DNA of 64,000 bases from CAVYXK01 sp963772445. GTDB taxonomy: Bacteria > Pseudomonadota > Alphaproteobacteria > Acetobacterales > Acetobacteraceae. How positions within the stretch are numbered: position 1 is the stretch's first letter; every line of letters starts with the position of its first letter. This document shows positions 26,112 through 34,418 of the stretch, one piece after another. Location: contig CAVYXK010000009.1 of assembly GCA_963772445.1 (NCBI GenBank), forward strand, positions 124,001-188,000, written 5' to 3'. The translations under genes were made by a program, and so were the position numbers. Under the pieces are notes generated by a model. That model had not been told where the DNA came from. It did no database searches and worked only from the letters and a program-made list of their open reading frames with translations.

Positions 26112-27655
26112 CCCGCTGCCGGCACCGCTCGACGATCCGGACGCCTATTACGCCTCCGTGACCTTGCACGGGACGGTGATGGCCTACGTGCTGACCACTT
26201 TCTTCGCGATGGGCTTCGGCTATGCGGTGACGGCGACAAGCCTCGGTCGACCCATTCGCAGCGTGCTGGCGGCCTGGATCTGCTTCGCTATCTGCCTCGC
26301 TGGCACGGTGATCGCCGCGGCGACGGTCCTCGCCGGTCGGGCAACGGTGCTCTACACCTTCTACCCGCCGCTCCTGGCGAGCCCCTGGTATTACATCGGG
26401 GCGTTCCTGCTGATCGGCGGATCGATGATCTGGGTCGTGTTGATGGTCATCAACATGATCGGCTGGAAGCGCGACAATCCCGGCCGGCCGGTGCCGCTCG
26501 CCATGTTCGCGATCACCGCGACGGCGCTGCTGTGGGCCTGGACTGCGGCGGGCGTTGAGCTCGAACTCGTCGGCATACTGCTGCCGCGGTCCTTCGGCTG
26601 GGGCGATCTGATCGACGCCGGCCTCGGCCGCACGCTGTTCTCGGTGACATTGCACGGGATTGTCTATTTCTGGCTGATGCCGGCCTATATCGCCTTGTAC
26701 ACGCTGCTGCCGCAGGCGGCTGGCGGGCGGCTCTACAGCGACACGATGGGGCGGCTCACCTTCATCATGTTCCTCGTCTTCTCGCTGCCCGTCGGCATGC
26801 ACCATCTACTCGCCGACCCGGAGCACGGCACAGGCTTCAAGTTCCTGCAATCCTCCCTGACCTTCCTGGTCGCTCTGCCGACCTTGCTGACGGTATTCTC
26901 GATCTCCGCCAGTCTGGAGATCGCCGGCCGTCTGCGCGGCGGCCGGGGACTCTTTTGGATGGATCCGGGCGCTGCCGTGGGACGAACCGATGGTGCTGGC
27001 GTCCGGATTGGCAGGGGTGATGCTCGGCCTGGGGGGCTTCGGCGGGTTCGTCAACATGAGCTACGCCATGAATTCAATGATCCACAATACGTCGTGGGTT
27101 ACGGCGCATTTCCACATGATCTTCGGCGGTACGACGGTGATCATGTACTTCGCCATCGCCTACGAGATGTGGCCGTGCATCACCGGCAAGCCGCTGCGCT
27201 CGAAGCGGCTGGCGTGCTGGCAGCTTTGGCTGTGGTTCTGGGGCATGCTGATCACGTCGATACCCTGGCATATCGCCGGGCTGATGGGACAACCGCGCCG
27301 CGTCGCCGTCTTCGATTACAGTATTCCGTTCGTCGCTCAGCTGGCGCCCCTCGTCATCGCCTCGGTGATCGGCGGCTTCGTCCTGCTGATCTCGGCGATC
27401 CTGCTGATCATGATTCTCGTGCGTTCGCATTTTGGCCAGCGCTCGATAATGGAGCCGCTCCGCTACGCATTGGCGGTCAATCCGCCGCGGCAGGTGCCGC
27501 CGGCGCTCAACGGCTTCGCGCTGTGGAACGCGGTCTTGCTGGTGATGATGGTCGTGGCCTACGGCTACCCGATCGGACAATTCTTTTTCCTCAAGGCCCA
27601 CTCCGTTCCCGCCATAGAGGTGACAGGTCAATCCGTCACGATAGGGAGGCGGTGA
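26011..27655 (+). pseudogene. Cytochrome c oxidase subunit I, ba3-type, one frameshift
   Basis: Catalytic heme-copper subunit reducing O2. The GTG at 26011 (AAAGGA upstream) starts GNAKNLTLCHFW. The first part carries a heme ligand (TLHGTVMAYV), LHGIVYFWLMPAY (CuB His and the cross-linked Tyr of the H-x3-Y motif) and GMHHLLADP (CuB pair). At 26953-26956 one extra T in TTTT shifts the frame. Removing it restores GLFGWIRALPWDEPMVLASG and the second part, with heme ligands in TAHFHMIFGG, to the stop at 27655. About 12-13 helices in total. If the frameshift is real the oxidase is dead; if it is a sequence error the gene is intact. Confidence 0.82.
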
Positions 27656-28506
27656 TGGTCCAGGGGCGGGGGCCATTCAAACTCGCCGATCCGTGGCCGC
27701 GGATCGCTTGGTGGCTCACCGCCGCGACGCTCGGAGTATCAATGGTCCTGGGCTTTATCGTGCTCGGCCGCGAGCAGCAGAACGGGTTGCCGCTGGGGGC
27801 GTGGACCGCGTTTTGCCACGCGCTCGGCATCACCGCTGACACAGGGCCGGCGGGAGAGCCGCAGCCGCCGGTTGTCACGCCGACGCGAATTGCCTGGACC
27901 GGCGCCACGCTCGCGACGATCGCCGGTGGCAACTCTGAGCACGGCGCGTTCGTCGCGCTGTATTGCACTGCCTGCCACGGCGAAGGAGGGGTGAGCCATG
28001 CCGGCCTCTATCCCACGCTTGCCGGGATGGCGGGCTCGGTGATCTATAAGCAGCTTGACGACTTTCGCGCCGGCAAGCGGCAGTCGGGGGTCATGAACGC
28101 GATCGCGGAGGCGTTGTCGGCGTCGGCTTCGGCCGATGTGGCGGCTTATTTCGCGAGCCGTGCCGACGGGCTGAAGCCCATCCGCGGCCAGCCCTTTCAG
28201 TCCGGGCATACCCTTCGCGAAAAAGATCCCACCATTCGCCTCGTCTTCGCCGGAGACCCGGCGCGCGGCATTCCGCCCTGCGCCGCCTGTCACGGTCCCG
28301 CCGGCAACGTCATCGGCGCGCCGTCTTTGCAGGGGCAGCAACCCGCCTACATCGAACGACAGCTTGCGGCCTTCGCCCAGGGCTGGCGGCAGAACGACAT
28401 CAATGTGCAGATGCGTACTATTGCGTCACAACTGACGCTAGATGAGATGCACAACATCGCTGAGTTCTATGGCGCTGGAGCCAGCCCGCAAATCGCAGGT
28501 CGGTAA
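27655..28506 (+). CDS. Membrane-anchored diheme cytochrome c4
   Basis: 283 residues. An N-terminal helix (RIAWWLTAATLGVSMVLGFI) anchors it in the membrane, with the rest periplasmic. Two c-type hemes bind at CTACHG and CAACHG, with Met-bearing segments (QSGVMNAIAEAL, NINVQMRTI) as candidate axial ligands. It overlaps the subunit I stop (TGATG), so the two are coupled. It probably hands electrons from the soluble c4 modules upstream to CuA. It is the third c4 module in this cluster and the most diverged. Confidence 0.87.
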   Translation: MVQGRGPFKLADPWPRIAWWLTAATLGVSMVLGFIVLGREQQNGLPLGAWTAFCHALGITADTGPAGEPQPPVVTPTRIAWTGATLATIAGGNSEHGAFVALYCTACHGEGGVSHAGLYPTLAGMAGSVIYKQLDDFRAGKRQSGVMNAIAEALSASASADVAAYFASRADGLKPIRGQPFQSGHTLREKDPTIRLVFAGDPARGIPPCAACHGPAGNVIGAPSLQGQQPAYIERQLAAFAQGWRQNDINVQMRTIASQLTLDEMHNIAEFYGAGASPQIAGR

Positions 28507-28674
28507 GTCTTCCGGTTTGTGGTTCGCCACGCCGTCCAGCTCCTGCTCCGGTCCCTGCACCACCCAGTCGGTGAAGGGACACCGAGATAAGACGGGAATA
28601 GCCGGCCTTCGGCCATGATGACAGGACCGAACGACCAAATGCGATCGTGAGAGGCAATTTAGGCGAAGCAGTTG

Positions 28675-28689
28675 CTTGACAAAGTCAAG
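28675..28689. promoter_or_regulatory. Palindromic operator upstream of the MarR-GNAT gene
   Basis: CTTGACAAAGTCAAG is a 15-bp palindrome 21 bases before the start codon, followed by a related half-site TTGGTTGACTAA. This is the size and position of a MarR autoregulatory site. It also overlaps a possible -35 box TTGACA. Confidence 0.6.
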
Positions 28690-28710
28690 GAGTTGGTTGA
28701 CTAATTCCGC

Positions 28711-29631
28711 ATGCCTCCATCGGTCCAGGTCGAGGCGGTCCGCCGCTTCTCCAGGTTCTACACCAGCCGGATCGGCCTGCTGCACGACGGCCTGCTCGGT
28801 AGCGAGCTGTCGCTTGCCGAGGGGCGCATCGTCTATGAGTTGGGCTGTCGCGGAAGTGCCACGGCTGGTGCGCTGTCCGCCGAGCTCGACTTGGACCCGG
28901 GGTATCTCAGCCGGCTGCTGCGCGGTTTCGAGGAGCGCGGTCTGATCGAGAAGACTGCGTCCGCGACGGATGGGCGGCAGCGTATCCTCTCGCTCACCCC
29001 GTCGGGGCGAGCGTTGTTTGCAGCCATCGATGCGCGTTCGGCCGAAGAGATCGGCACGTTGCTCGCGCATCTGACGCCGGCCGAGCAGACCCGGCTCTGT
29101 TCCGCGTTGCGCACGGCGGAGACGCTGTTGGGAGGTCCGACCCCCGCGGCTGCGCCGGTGGTGCTGCGGCCGCCTTGGCCGGGCGATATCGGTTGGGTGG
29201 TACACCGGCACGGCACGCTCTATGCCGCCGAATACGGTTGGGACGAGACGTTCGAGGCACTGGTGGCGGAGATCGCGGCGGGTTTCCTGCGCACTGCCGA
29301 CCCGAAGCGGGAACGCTGCTGGATCGCCGAGCGGGACGAGGCGATCGTGGGTTCCGTGTTCCTGGTGCGCCACTCGGACGAAGTCGCGAAGCTGCGGCTG
29401 CTCTACGTGGAGCCTGCCGCCCGAGGCGCCAGGCTTGGCCGGTTACTGGTGCGCGAGTGCCTGCGCTTCGCCACGGGGGTGGGGTATCGTCGCATTACGC
29501 TGTGGACGAACGACGTGCTGGTGGCGGCGCGCGCGATTTATCGCTCGGAGGGGTTCCGGCTGATTGCTTCGGAACCGCACCACAGTTTCGGGAAGGACCT
29601 GGTCAGCGAGACTTGGGAGCGGGAGCTGTAG
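28711..29631 (+). CDS. MarR-GNAT fusion protein
   Basis: 306 residues combining an N-terminal MarR winged helix (residues 5-140; LSAELDLDPGYLSRLLRGFE and the wing ATDGRQRILSLTPSG) with a GNAT acetyltransferase (150-305; acetyl-CoA loop VEPAARGARLGRLLVRECL). Such fusions are known as a widespread but poorly characterised family. They may sense acetyl-CoA or an amine, or acetylate a small molecule while regulating their own gene. A palindrome sits just upstream. The acetylated target is unknown. Confidence 0.9.
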   Translation: MPPSVQVEAVRRFSRFYTSRIGLLHDGLLGSELSLAEGRIVYELGCRGSATAGALSAELDLDPGYLSRLLRGFEERGLIEKTASATDGRQRILSLTPSGRALFAAIDARSAEEIGTLLAHLTPAEQTRLCSALRTAETLLGGPTPAAAPVVLRPPWPGDIGWVVHRHGTLYAAEYGWDETFEALVAEIAAGFLRTADPKRERCWIAERDEAIVGSVFLVRHSDEVAKLRLLYVEPAARGARLGRLLVRECLRFATGVGYRRITLWTNDVLVAARAIYRSEGFRLIASEPHHSFGKDLVSETWEREL

Positions 29632-29764
29632 GGCTGAATCGCTTCCGCGGCCACCTCGCCTTGCGTGGTTCGGGTTAGCTAGCGGCATCCGCGTGCGTAC
29701 GATTGGGACGCGGCGACGGCTGCGACGCGGAAGATTCTCGGAGACAAGGGAAAGCCGCTCGACC

Positions 29765-30922
29765 CTATTCGATCACCACCAGCTCCCGTGGGCGGGACGA
29801 CAGCAGCTCGCAGCCTGTCTCGGTGACCAGCACGTTGTCGATGATGCGTACCCCCAACCGCTCCTCGTGGATGAACAGATTGGGTTCGACCGATACCACC
29901 ATGCCGGTCCGCAGTGTGTAGCGATTGCCGCCGAACATATTGACCGGCTCGCCCCAGGACGGCGGGAAGCCGGGTGCGATCCCATAGCCCGTCGTGTGCT
30001 GCCGATAGCGATCAAGGCCAGCTTCGATGAACACCTGCTTCGCCGCCTCGTGCGGCACAGTCGTCGGCACGCCGTCACGGATCGCCGCGATACATGCGTC
30101 CGAGGCGCGGCGCACCACGTCATGCAACTGGCTTAGCCGCCGCGACGGCGCACCAAGGCTCCAGACCCGACCGATCGTCGACGTGTAGCGCCGATGCGCC
30201 GCGGCCACCTCGACATGGCCGGGATCGCCACGCCGCAGCCGACGCTCGGTCGGCGCGCCGAGCACCGTGCTGCAGCGGTCGCCGGTCACGAGGTTCATGG
30301 TGCTGGCGGGCAATCCGCTACCCGCTGCGAGCAGCGTGTGGAACGCCGCCGCGGCCAGCTCCAGCTCGCTGCGGCCCTCCGTCACGTGCGCCAGCAGCGC
30401 GTCAAGGGCCTGGCCGGCGATCTCCGCGGATCGGCGGATATAGGCCTGTTCGCGTGGCGACTTCACCAGCTTGAGGTCCAGCACCAGCGTGCTCGGCTCG
30501 GCCACCAGCGCATCCCCGAGCATCGACTTGATGCGCAGGTAATGGTGCGGATGCAGGTACCAGGACGGCACCTCCATTCCCACCCGTGCTTTGGTCAGGC
30601 CGAGCTCGCGCACCAGGCGTTCAAATGCGTCCATCGGGTCTTCGGGCTCGGCGCCGTTCCAGCCGCGCACCTCATCGACCAGGGTGTCGTCTTCCAATTC
30701 GTTGCGGTCGGTCTCGCGGGCGAACATCACCAGCCGGCCGAGTGCCGCCGATAGCGGCAGGCACTGGAAGGACGTGTAGCCCTTGGTGTCCGATCCGATC
30801 AGCCAGTGCAGCGAAACGGGGTTGATCACCAGCAGCCAATCAAGCCGTGCCTCTGCAACCGCTTGGCGGGCGCGCGTCTGACGGTCACGGAATTCGGTCC
30901 CCGGAAAATCATGCTTGGACAT
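29765..30922 (-). CDS. M24 (pita-bread) peptidase-fold protein with altered metal site
   Basis: 385 residues with a creatinase-like N-terminal domain and a C-terminal M24 domain, as in aminopeptidase P, ectoine hydrolase (DoeA) and DddP relatives. The catalytic-domain strand reads HVEVAAAHRRYTSTIGR, where metal enzymes have two Asp ligands; here the positions hold Glu and Thr. The His in QHTTGYGIAPG and Glu in SVEPNLFI are kept, but the last Glu in VRxEDN reads VRIIDN. It may therefore act without a dinuclear metal centre, like creatinase. Substrate unknown. Confidence 0.8.
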   Translation of the reverse strand: MSKHDFPGTEFRDRQTRARQAVAEARLDWLLVINPVSLHWLIGSDTKGYTSFQCLPLSAALGRLVMFARETDRNELEDDTLVDEVRGWNGAEPEDPMDAFERLVRELGLTKARVGMEVPSWYLHPHHYLRIKSMLGDALVAEPSTLVLDLKLVKSPREQAYIRRSAEIAGQALDALLAHVTEGRSELELAAAAFHTLLAAGSGLPASTMNLVTGDRCSTVLGAPTERRLRRGDPGHVEVAAAHRRYTSTIGRVWSLGAPSRRLSQLHDVVRRASDACIAAIRDGVPTTVPHEAAKQVFIEAGLDRYRQHTTGYGIAPGFPPSWGEPVNMFGGNRYTLRTGMVVSVEPNLFIHEERLGVRIIDNVLVTETGCELLSSRPRELVVIE

Positions 30923-31018
30923 GCGGTCAGGTTCCTTGCTGCATTTTCTCGGTCATGCCTTCGTCGTTCCGCGACGCGAGCCCGGCGAGGGTCCTTCGCC
31001 AGCCGGCACCCTCACCCG

Positions 31019-31060
31019 GTTCGCTTCGCGAACCGACCTCTCCCGCAGAGCGGGAGAGGT
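31019..31060. repeat. REP-like double hairpin
   Basis: GGTTCGCTTCGCGAACC is followed by ACCTCTCCCGC-AGA-GCGGGAGAGGT, a perfect 11-bp stem (31036-31060). The same stem, with a TCT loop, is at 55375-55399 near another CGGTTCGCTTC motif. It lies between two minus-strand genes and could also act as a transcript end. Confidence 0.7.
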
Positions 31061-31090
31061 GAAATGGCACGCTACGACCGCTTCTTTCCA

Positions 31091-32152
31091 TCAGTTGGCA
31101 AAGCGGGGGATCACCTCCTCGCCGATCAGGTGGATCGAGTGCATGACCTGCTCGTGCGTGGTCCGTCCGGCCTGCAGCACAAAGATCATCTGGTCGAGCC
31201 CCGCCGATGCCCATTTCTCCACCGTGCGACAGACCGTGTCCGGGTTGCCACCGATCGCCATTCCGTCCTCGATCAACTCGTCGTTGCTGCGGCTGCGGAA
31301 TTTTGCCCGCACCGCGGCGAGCCCGCCGGCGGTGGCGAAGCGCACGTGATTGATCTCGGCATCGTTGTCGCCGTTGTACCAACGTGCCGCGGCGCAGGCG
31401 ATGTCGCGCCCGATGCGGTCGTCCTCGTGCACACAGGCGAGCGCAAATGCCGCCACATGCTCGTTCGGATAGGCGCCGATGAAACCTGACCGATCGCCCT
31501 GGATGAGTTGGCGATACCGCGCAATCGCCGATTTCGTCTCGGCGATCGAGTTTCGCGTCACCCCGATTACGCCGACGCCAAGCCGTGCCGCGTGCTCGTA
31601 CGTCTCGAAATTCGAGGCGGCGATCCAGAGCGGCGGGTGCGGACGCTGCACCGGGCGGGGCACGACGTAACGGGCCGGCAGGTCAAAGTGCCGGCCGCGA
31701 TAGCCGGGGAATTGAGCGTCGGCGAACATGCGCAGCACCGCCTCGGTCGCCTCGCGCGCCACTTCTCGGCCGGTGGTGGGATCAACCCCGAGCGCATCGA
31801 CCATATAAGGCGTGGAGCCGCGCCCCATGCCGAACTCGACGCGTCCGTTGCTCAACGCGTCCAGCGTTGCAACCTTCTCGGCAATGATGAACGGGTTGTG
31901 CACCGTCATCAGCAGCACCGCGAAGCCCAGCCGGATGCGCGCGGTGCGCTCGGCGATAGCCGCGAGCAACATGTCCGGGCAAGGGCTGTGCCCGATCTCC
32001 AGGAAGAAATGCTGCTCCGTCATCCAGAAATAATCGAAGCCGGCGCCCTCGGCGGCGACCGCTTGGTCGATCGCGTGCCGATAGGCGAGACGCTCGGCAT
32101 TCTCCCCCCACGGCCGCGGCATCTGAATCTGCGTCATCAGGCCGAACTTCAC
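31091..32152 (-). CDS. LLM-class flavin-dependent oxidoreductase
   Basis: 353-residue luciferase-superfamily monooxygenase. The sequence has GFDYFWMTEQHFFLE, IRLGFAVLLMTVHNP, GRVEFGMGRGSTP and PPLWIAASNFETYEHAARLG, all typical of FMN-dependent family members that work with a flavin reductase. The substrate is unknown. The GTG at 32152 is preferred since GGAGGGCGGAG lies just upstream; the longer frame adds 19 unlike residues. It is divergent from the LysR pseudogene, which may once have controlled it. Confidence 0.87.
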   Translation of the reverse strand: MKFGLMTQIQMPRPWGENAERLAYRHAIDQAVAAEGAGFDYFWMTEQHFFLEIGHSPCPDMLLAAIAERTARIRLGFAVLLMTVHNPFIIAEKVATLDALSNGRVEFGMGRGSTPYMVDALGVDPTTGREVAREATEAVLRMFADAQFPGYRGRHFDLPARYVVPRPVQRPHPPLWIAASNFETYEHAARLGVGVIGVTRNSIAETKSAIARYRQLIQGDRSGFIGAYPNEHVAAFALACVHEDDRIGRDIACAAARWYNGDNDAEINHVRFATAGGLAAVRAKFRSRSNDELIEDGMAIGGNPDTVCRTVEKWASAGLDQMIFVLQAGRTTHEQVMHSIHLIGEEVIPRFAN

Positions 32153-32223
32153 GTGCTCCGCCCTCCATCCGACGGGCGCAGCATGCCGGGCGGCACGGCT
32201 TGCGTCCAAGACATACCGCCTAT

Positions 32224-32237
32224 AGGTGATATTACCT
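32224..32237. promoter_or_regulatory. Near-palindrome between the oxidoreductase and lysR
   Basis: AGGTGATATTACCT matches its own complement at 12 of 14 positions and lies in the divergent gap, where LysR regulators normally bind. It is a candidate operator on position alone. Confidence 0.4.
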
Positions 32238-32253
32238 TCAGGTCGTGCCCGTG

Positions 32254-33170
32254 ATGGACACCAGGGCGCTACGCTATTTCCAGACCGTCGCAGAGTTCGC
32301 CAGCTTTAGCCGTGGCTGCGCCTGTCACAGCCTGCGCTCAGCCGCCAGATCACGCGGCTGGAGGCTGAGCTGGGCACCAAGCTGTTTGTCCGCCACGGCC
32401 ACGGCGTCACCCTGACCGACGCCGGACGAACGCTGCTGGCGCGCAGCCAGGCGATCCTGCGCCAGCTCGAGCAGGCGCGGGCGGAGCTCCGTGGCGTCGC
32501 CGGAGGGCTGACCGGCACGATCAGCTTCGCGGTTCCCCCGGCTGCCGGGACATTCCTGGTCCCGGCGCTGGTCGAGCGCTTCATGGCGCTGCACCCGAAG
32601 GTATTTCTGAAAGTGGTCGGCGGCTACAGCGGCTACATTCATGAATGGCTGGTGCGCGGTCAGGTGGACCTGGCCTGCCTGCACGACCCGCTGCCGCAGC
32701 GCGGCTTCGAAGCAGTGCCACTGGTGCAGGAGCCGGTCTTCGTGGTCGGCCGGCCCGACCGCTTCCCGCGCGGGTGTGGGTTCATCCGCATTGAGGATCT
32801 CGCGCGCCTGCCGCTGATCCTGCCGAGCCGGCCAAACGCCTCGCGCCGTCTGCTCGACGGTGGGATGGCCGAGCGCGGGTTGACGCCGAATTTGCGCGTC
32901 GAGGTGGACGATCCCTCGCTTATCCGCGCCCTGCTGCGCGCCGGCAGCGGTTTCAGCCTGCTGAGCCGCGGCGCGATCGAGACCGAGCTTGGCAGCGGCG
33001 AGCTGCTGGCCCTGCCGCTGCGACCACCGGTGAGGTGGAATCTGGCACTGGTGCTGCCGGCACACGGGCCGCGCCCGCCTGTCGTGACCGCACTGGCAGC
33101 CGCGATCGTGGCACTATCGCGCGAACTGATGGCAAGTGGGGCCTGGCCTGGCCGCTCGTTGTCGTCGGAA
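32254..33170 (+). pseudogene. LysR-family regulator with a deletion in the helix-turn-helix
   Basis: Starts MDTRALRYFQTVAEFASFSR, the classic LysR N-terminus, but the recognition region is broken at about 32313-32327: only 14 bases separate SFSR from QPALSRQITRLEAELG, where about 24 are expected, so about 10 bases are missing and the frame changes. The rest of the protein continues in the new frame with a normal effector domain (GTISFAVPPAAGTFLVPALV, LLRAGSGFSLLSRG). The 3' end also runs past the usual stop into a REP-like repeat. It is divergent from the luciferase-like gene at 31091. Function lost unless the deletion is an error. Confidence 0.8.
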
Positions 33171-33179
33171 CCCTCCTGG

Positions 33180-33206
33180 CGTCATTCCGGCGAAAGCCGA
33201 AATCCA
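33180..33206. repeat. REP-like GTCATTCCGGCGAAAGCC element
   Basis: CGTCATTCCGGCGAAAGCCG followed by AAATCCA resembles the widespread bacterial repeat with a TTCCGGC-GAAA-GCCGAAA stem-loop. It lies at the altered 3' end of the LysR pseudogene. Confidence 0.6.
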
Positions 33207-33241
33207 TGCGGCCGCTTCCGATCGAACAGAGGAATAGTACA

Positions 33242-33610
33242 ATGTCCACCCAGACCCATGTGCATGCCGGCGCGTCCGGCCAGTTCAAGCCGGCCGATCT
33301 CGTCGTTCCCACCACAAGGATGCTGGCCATTGGTCGGCTTACAGAAGCGGGGAAGAGCGCGGCGAGATTCCCGATCATGCCGTCGGAGGTGCGCGAGACG
33401 ATCCGCCTCCATCTCACGGGAAAGATTGATCAGTGGTTCTTCCAGACAGAAGGCGGTGGGGTCGTCTTCATCATGAACGTGACGGAGCGTGCCGAAGCCT
33501 GTGAGCTTCTGGAGGCGCTGCCTCTGGGGCAGGCGGGCATGATGGCGTTCGAACTCATCCCGCTTGGCCCGCTCAAGCCTCTTGCTGTGCTTCTTGGCGA
33601 GACCTCGTGA
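33242..33610 (+). CDS. Small dimeric alpha/beta-barrel (muconolactone isomerase-like) protein
   Basis: 122 residues. The C-terminal part (VVFIMNVTERAEACELLEAL, then LIPLGPLKPLAVLL) is typical of the small ferredoxin-like fold proteins related to muconolactone isomerase. No catalytic role can be assigned. The start at 33242 is supported by AGAGGAAT upstream; the longer frame overlaps the LysR pseudogene. Neighbours give no pathway. Confidence 0.7.
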   Translation: MSTQTHVHAGASGQFKPADLVVPTTRMLAIGRLTEAGKSAARFPIMPSEVRETIRLHLTGKIDQWFFQTEGGGVVFIMNVTERAEACELLEALPLGQAGMMAFELIPLGPLKPLAVLLGETS

Positions 33611-33680
33611 CACCGCATGGAGAGTGGCCCCTTGGCGACCGGCTGGCTAACGGAGTTTCGACTTACGTCCGCTGTTTGAG

Positions 33681-33840
33681 ATGTCTGTTCAAGAGCGGCT
33701 CATCCGGTATCGGCCCTTCTGCCACAACCCGCCGATCTCGGTAGAGCGGCTCAAGCCGACTGTCGCCGAATTGGAGCGGCGCGGCGTGACGTTCACCCAT
33801 CCTCCGCACCGGATCGCGAGGGATGCGTTCGCGGCGCAAC
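33681..33840 (+). pseudogene. Possible glyoxalase/VOC-family fragment
   Basis: VAELERRGVTFTHPPHRIAR matches a conserved strand of small VOC-fold proteins, but the flanking sequence is not VOC-like and the expected DPDGN block is missing or out of frame. Probably a remnant. Confidence 0.4.
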
Positions 33841-33965
33841 GAAGATGGGGTGGCTCGGCGATCAGGCCATCTTCGATGCCACCCCACCGCCGCTCCGGCT
33901 CACCAAGCGTGAGCCGGAAAGGGTCGATGGTCGCACCCGCCCGCAGACGAGTGCGTGCCGTTACG

Positions 33966-34130
33966 TCAGGGTTGGGTGACCACCGAGGTGCCGGGTGGCA
34001 CCACCACCGCCGAGGAGCTGGGAGCAGGAGTGACGACTGTGGTCTTGGGGGTCGTATCCTGCGCAGGTACGTTGGTCACGCAGCCCGCAAGGCCGAGCAA
34101 GATCAATGGGACGAACCAAGTGATACGCAT
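33966..34130 (-). CDS. Small lipoprotein (54 residues)
   Basis: A short gene on the minus strand: MRITWFVPLILLGLAGCVTN has a positively charged start, a hydrophobic stretch and a lipobox LAGC, so the mature protein would begin at Cys17 and be about 38 residues long. The rest is Thr/Pro/Ser/Val-rich and ends GTSVVTQP. AAGGAG lies 12 bases upstream of the ATG. It is divergent from nrdA. Function unknown; short lipoproteins of this kind are common envelope components. Confidence 0.7.
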   Translation of the reverse strand: MRITWFVPLILLGLAGCVTNVPAQDTTPKTTVVTPAPSSSAVVVPPGTSVVTQP

Positions 34131-34369
34131 GGGTGGGTATCTCCTTGCTGCTTCTGCTGTCAGAGCGTCTCTGAAAGGGGGGCAGCTCGTGGCCGGTCCA
34201 TGCCCGAATCACGGCAGGTTCGCGGTGCGGGGTCACAAACGAGTGGGCGGCGGGCGGCGGCACCGGACCAAGTCTAGGAACAATCAGGGAACACAACTAT
34301 TATAGGCTGGACGAATCGTGGCCATGGCGCAACAGCATGCCTGCATATGGGGTTTGATCGCCGGTACCC

Positions 34370-34385
34370 CGACTATATATTGACG
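34370..34385. promoter_or_regulatory. Candidate NrdR box upstream of nrdA
   Basis: CGACTATATATTGACG resembles the NrdR consensus (ACAC, AT-rich centre, GTGT) and lies 34 bases before the nrdA start. Only one good box is seen; a second weaker candidate ACACAACTATTATAGG is at 34291. NrdR usually needs a close pair, so this is tentative. Confidence 0.35.
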
Positions 34386-34418
34386 GCTCGGCCGCCGGCC
34401 TCGAAATGGAGGGTACAG

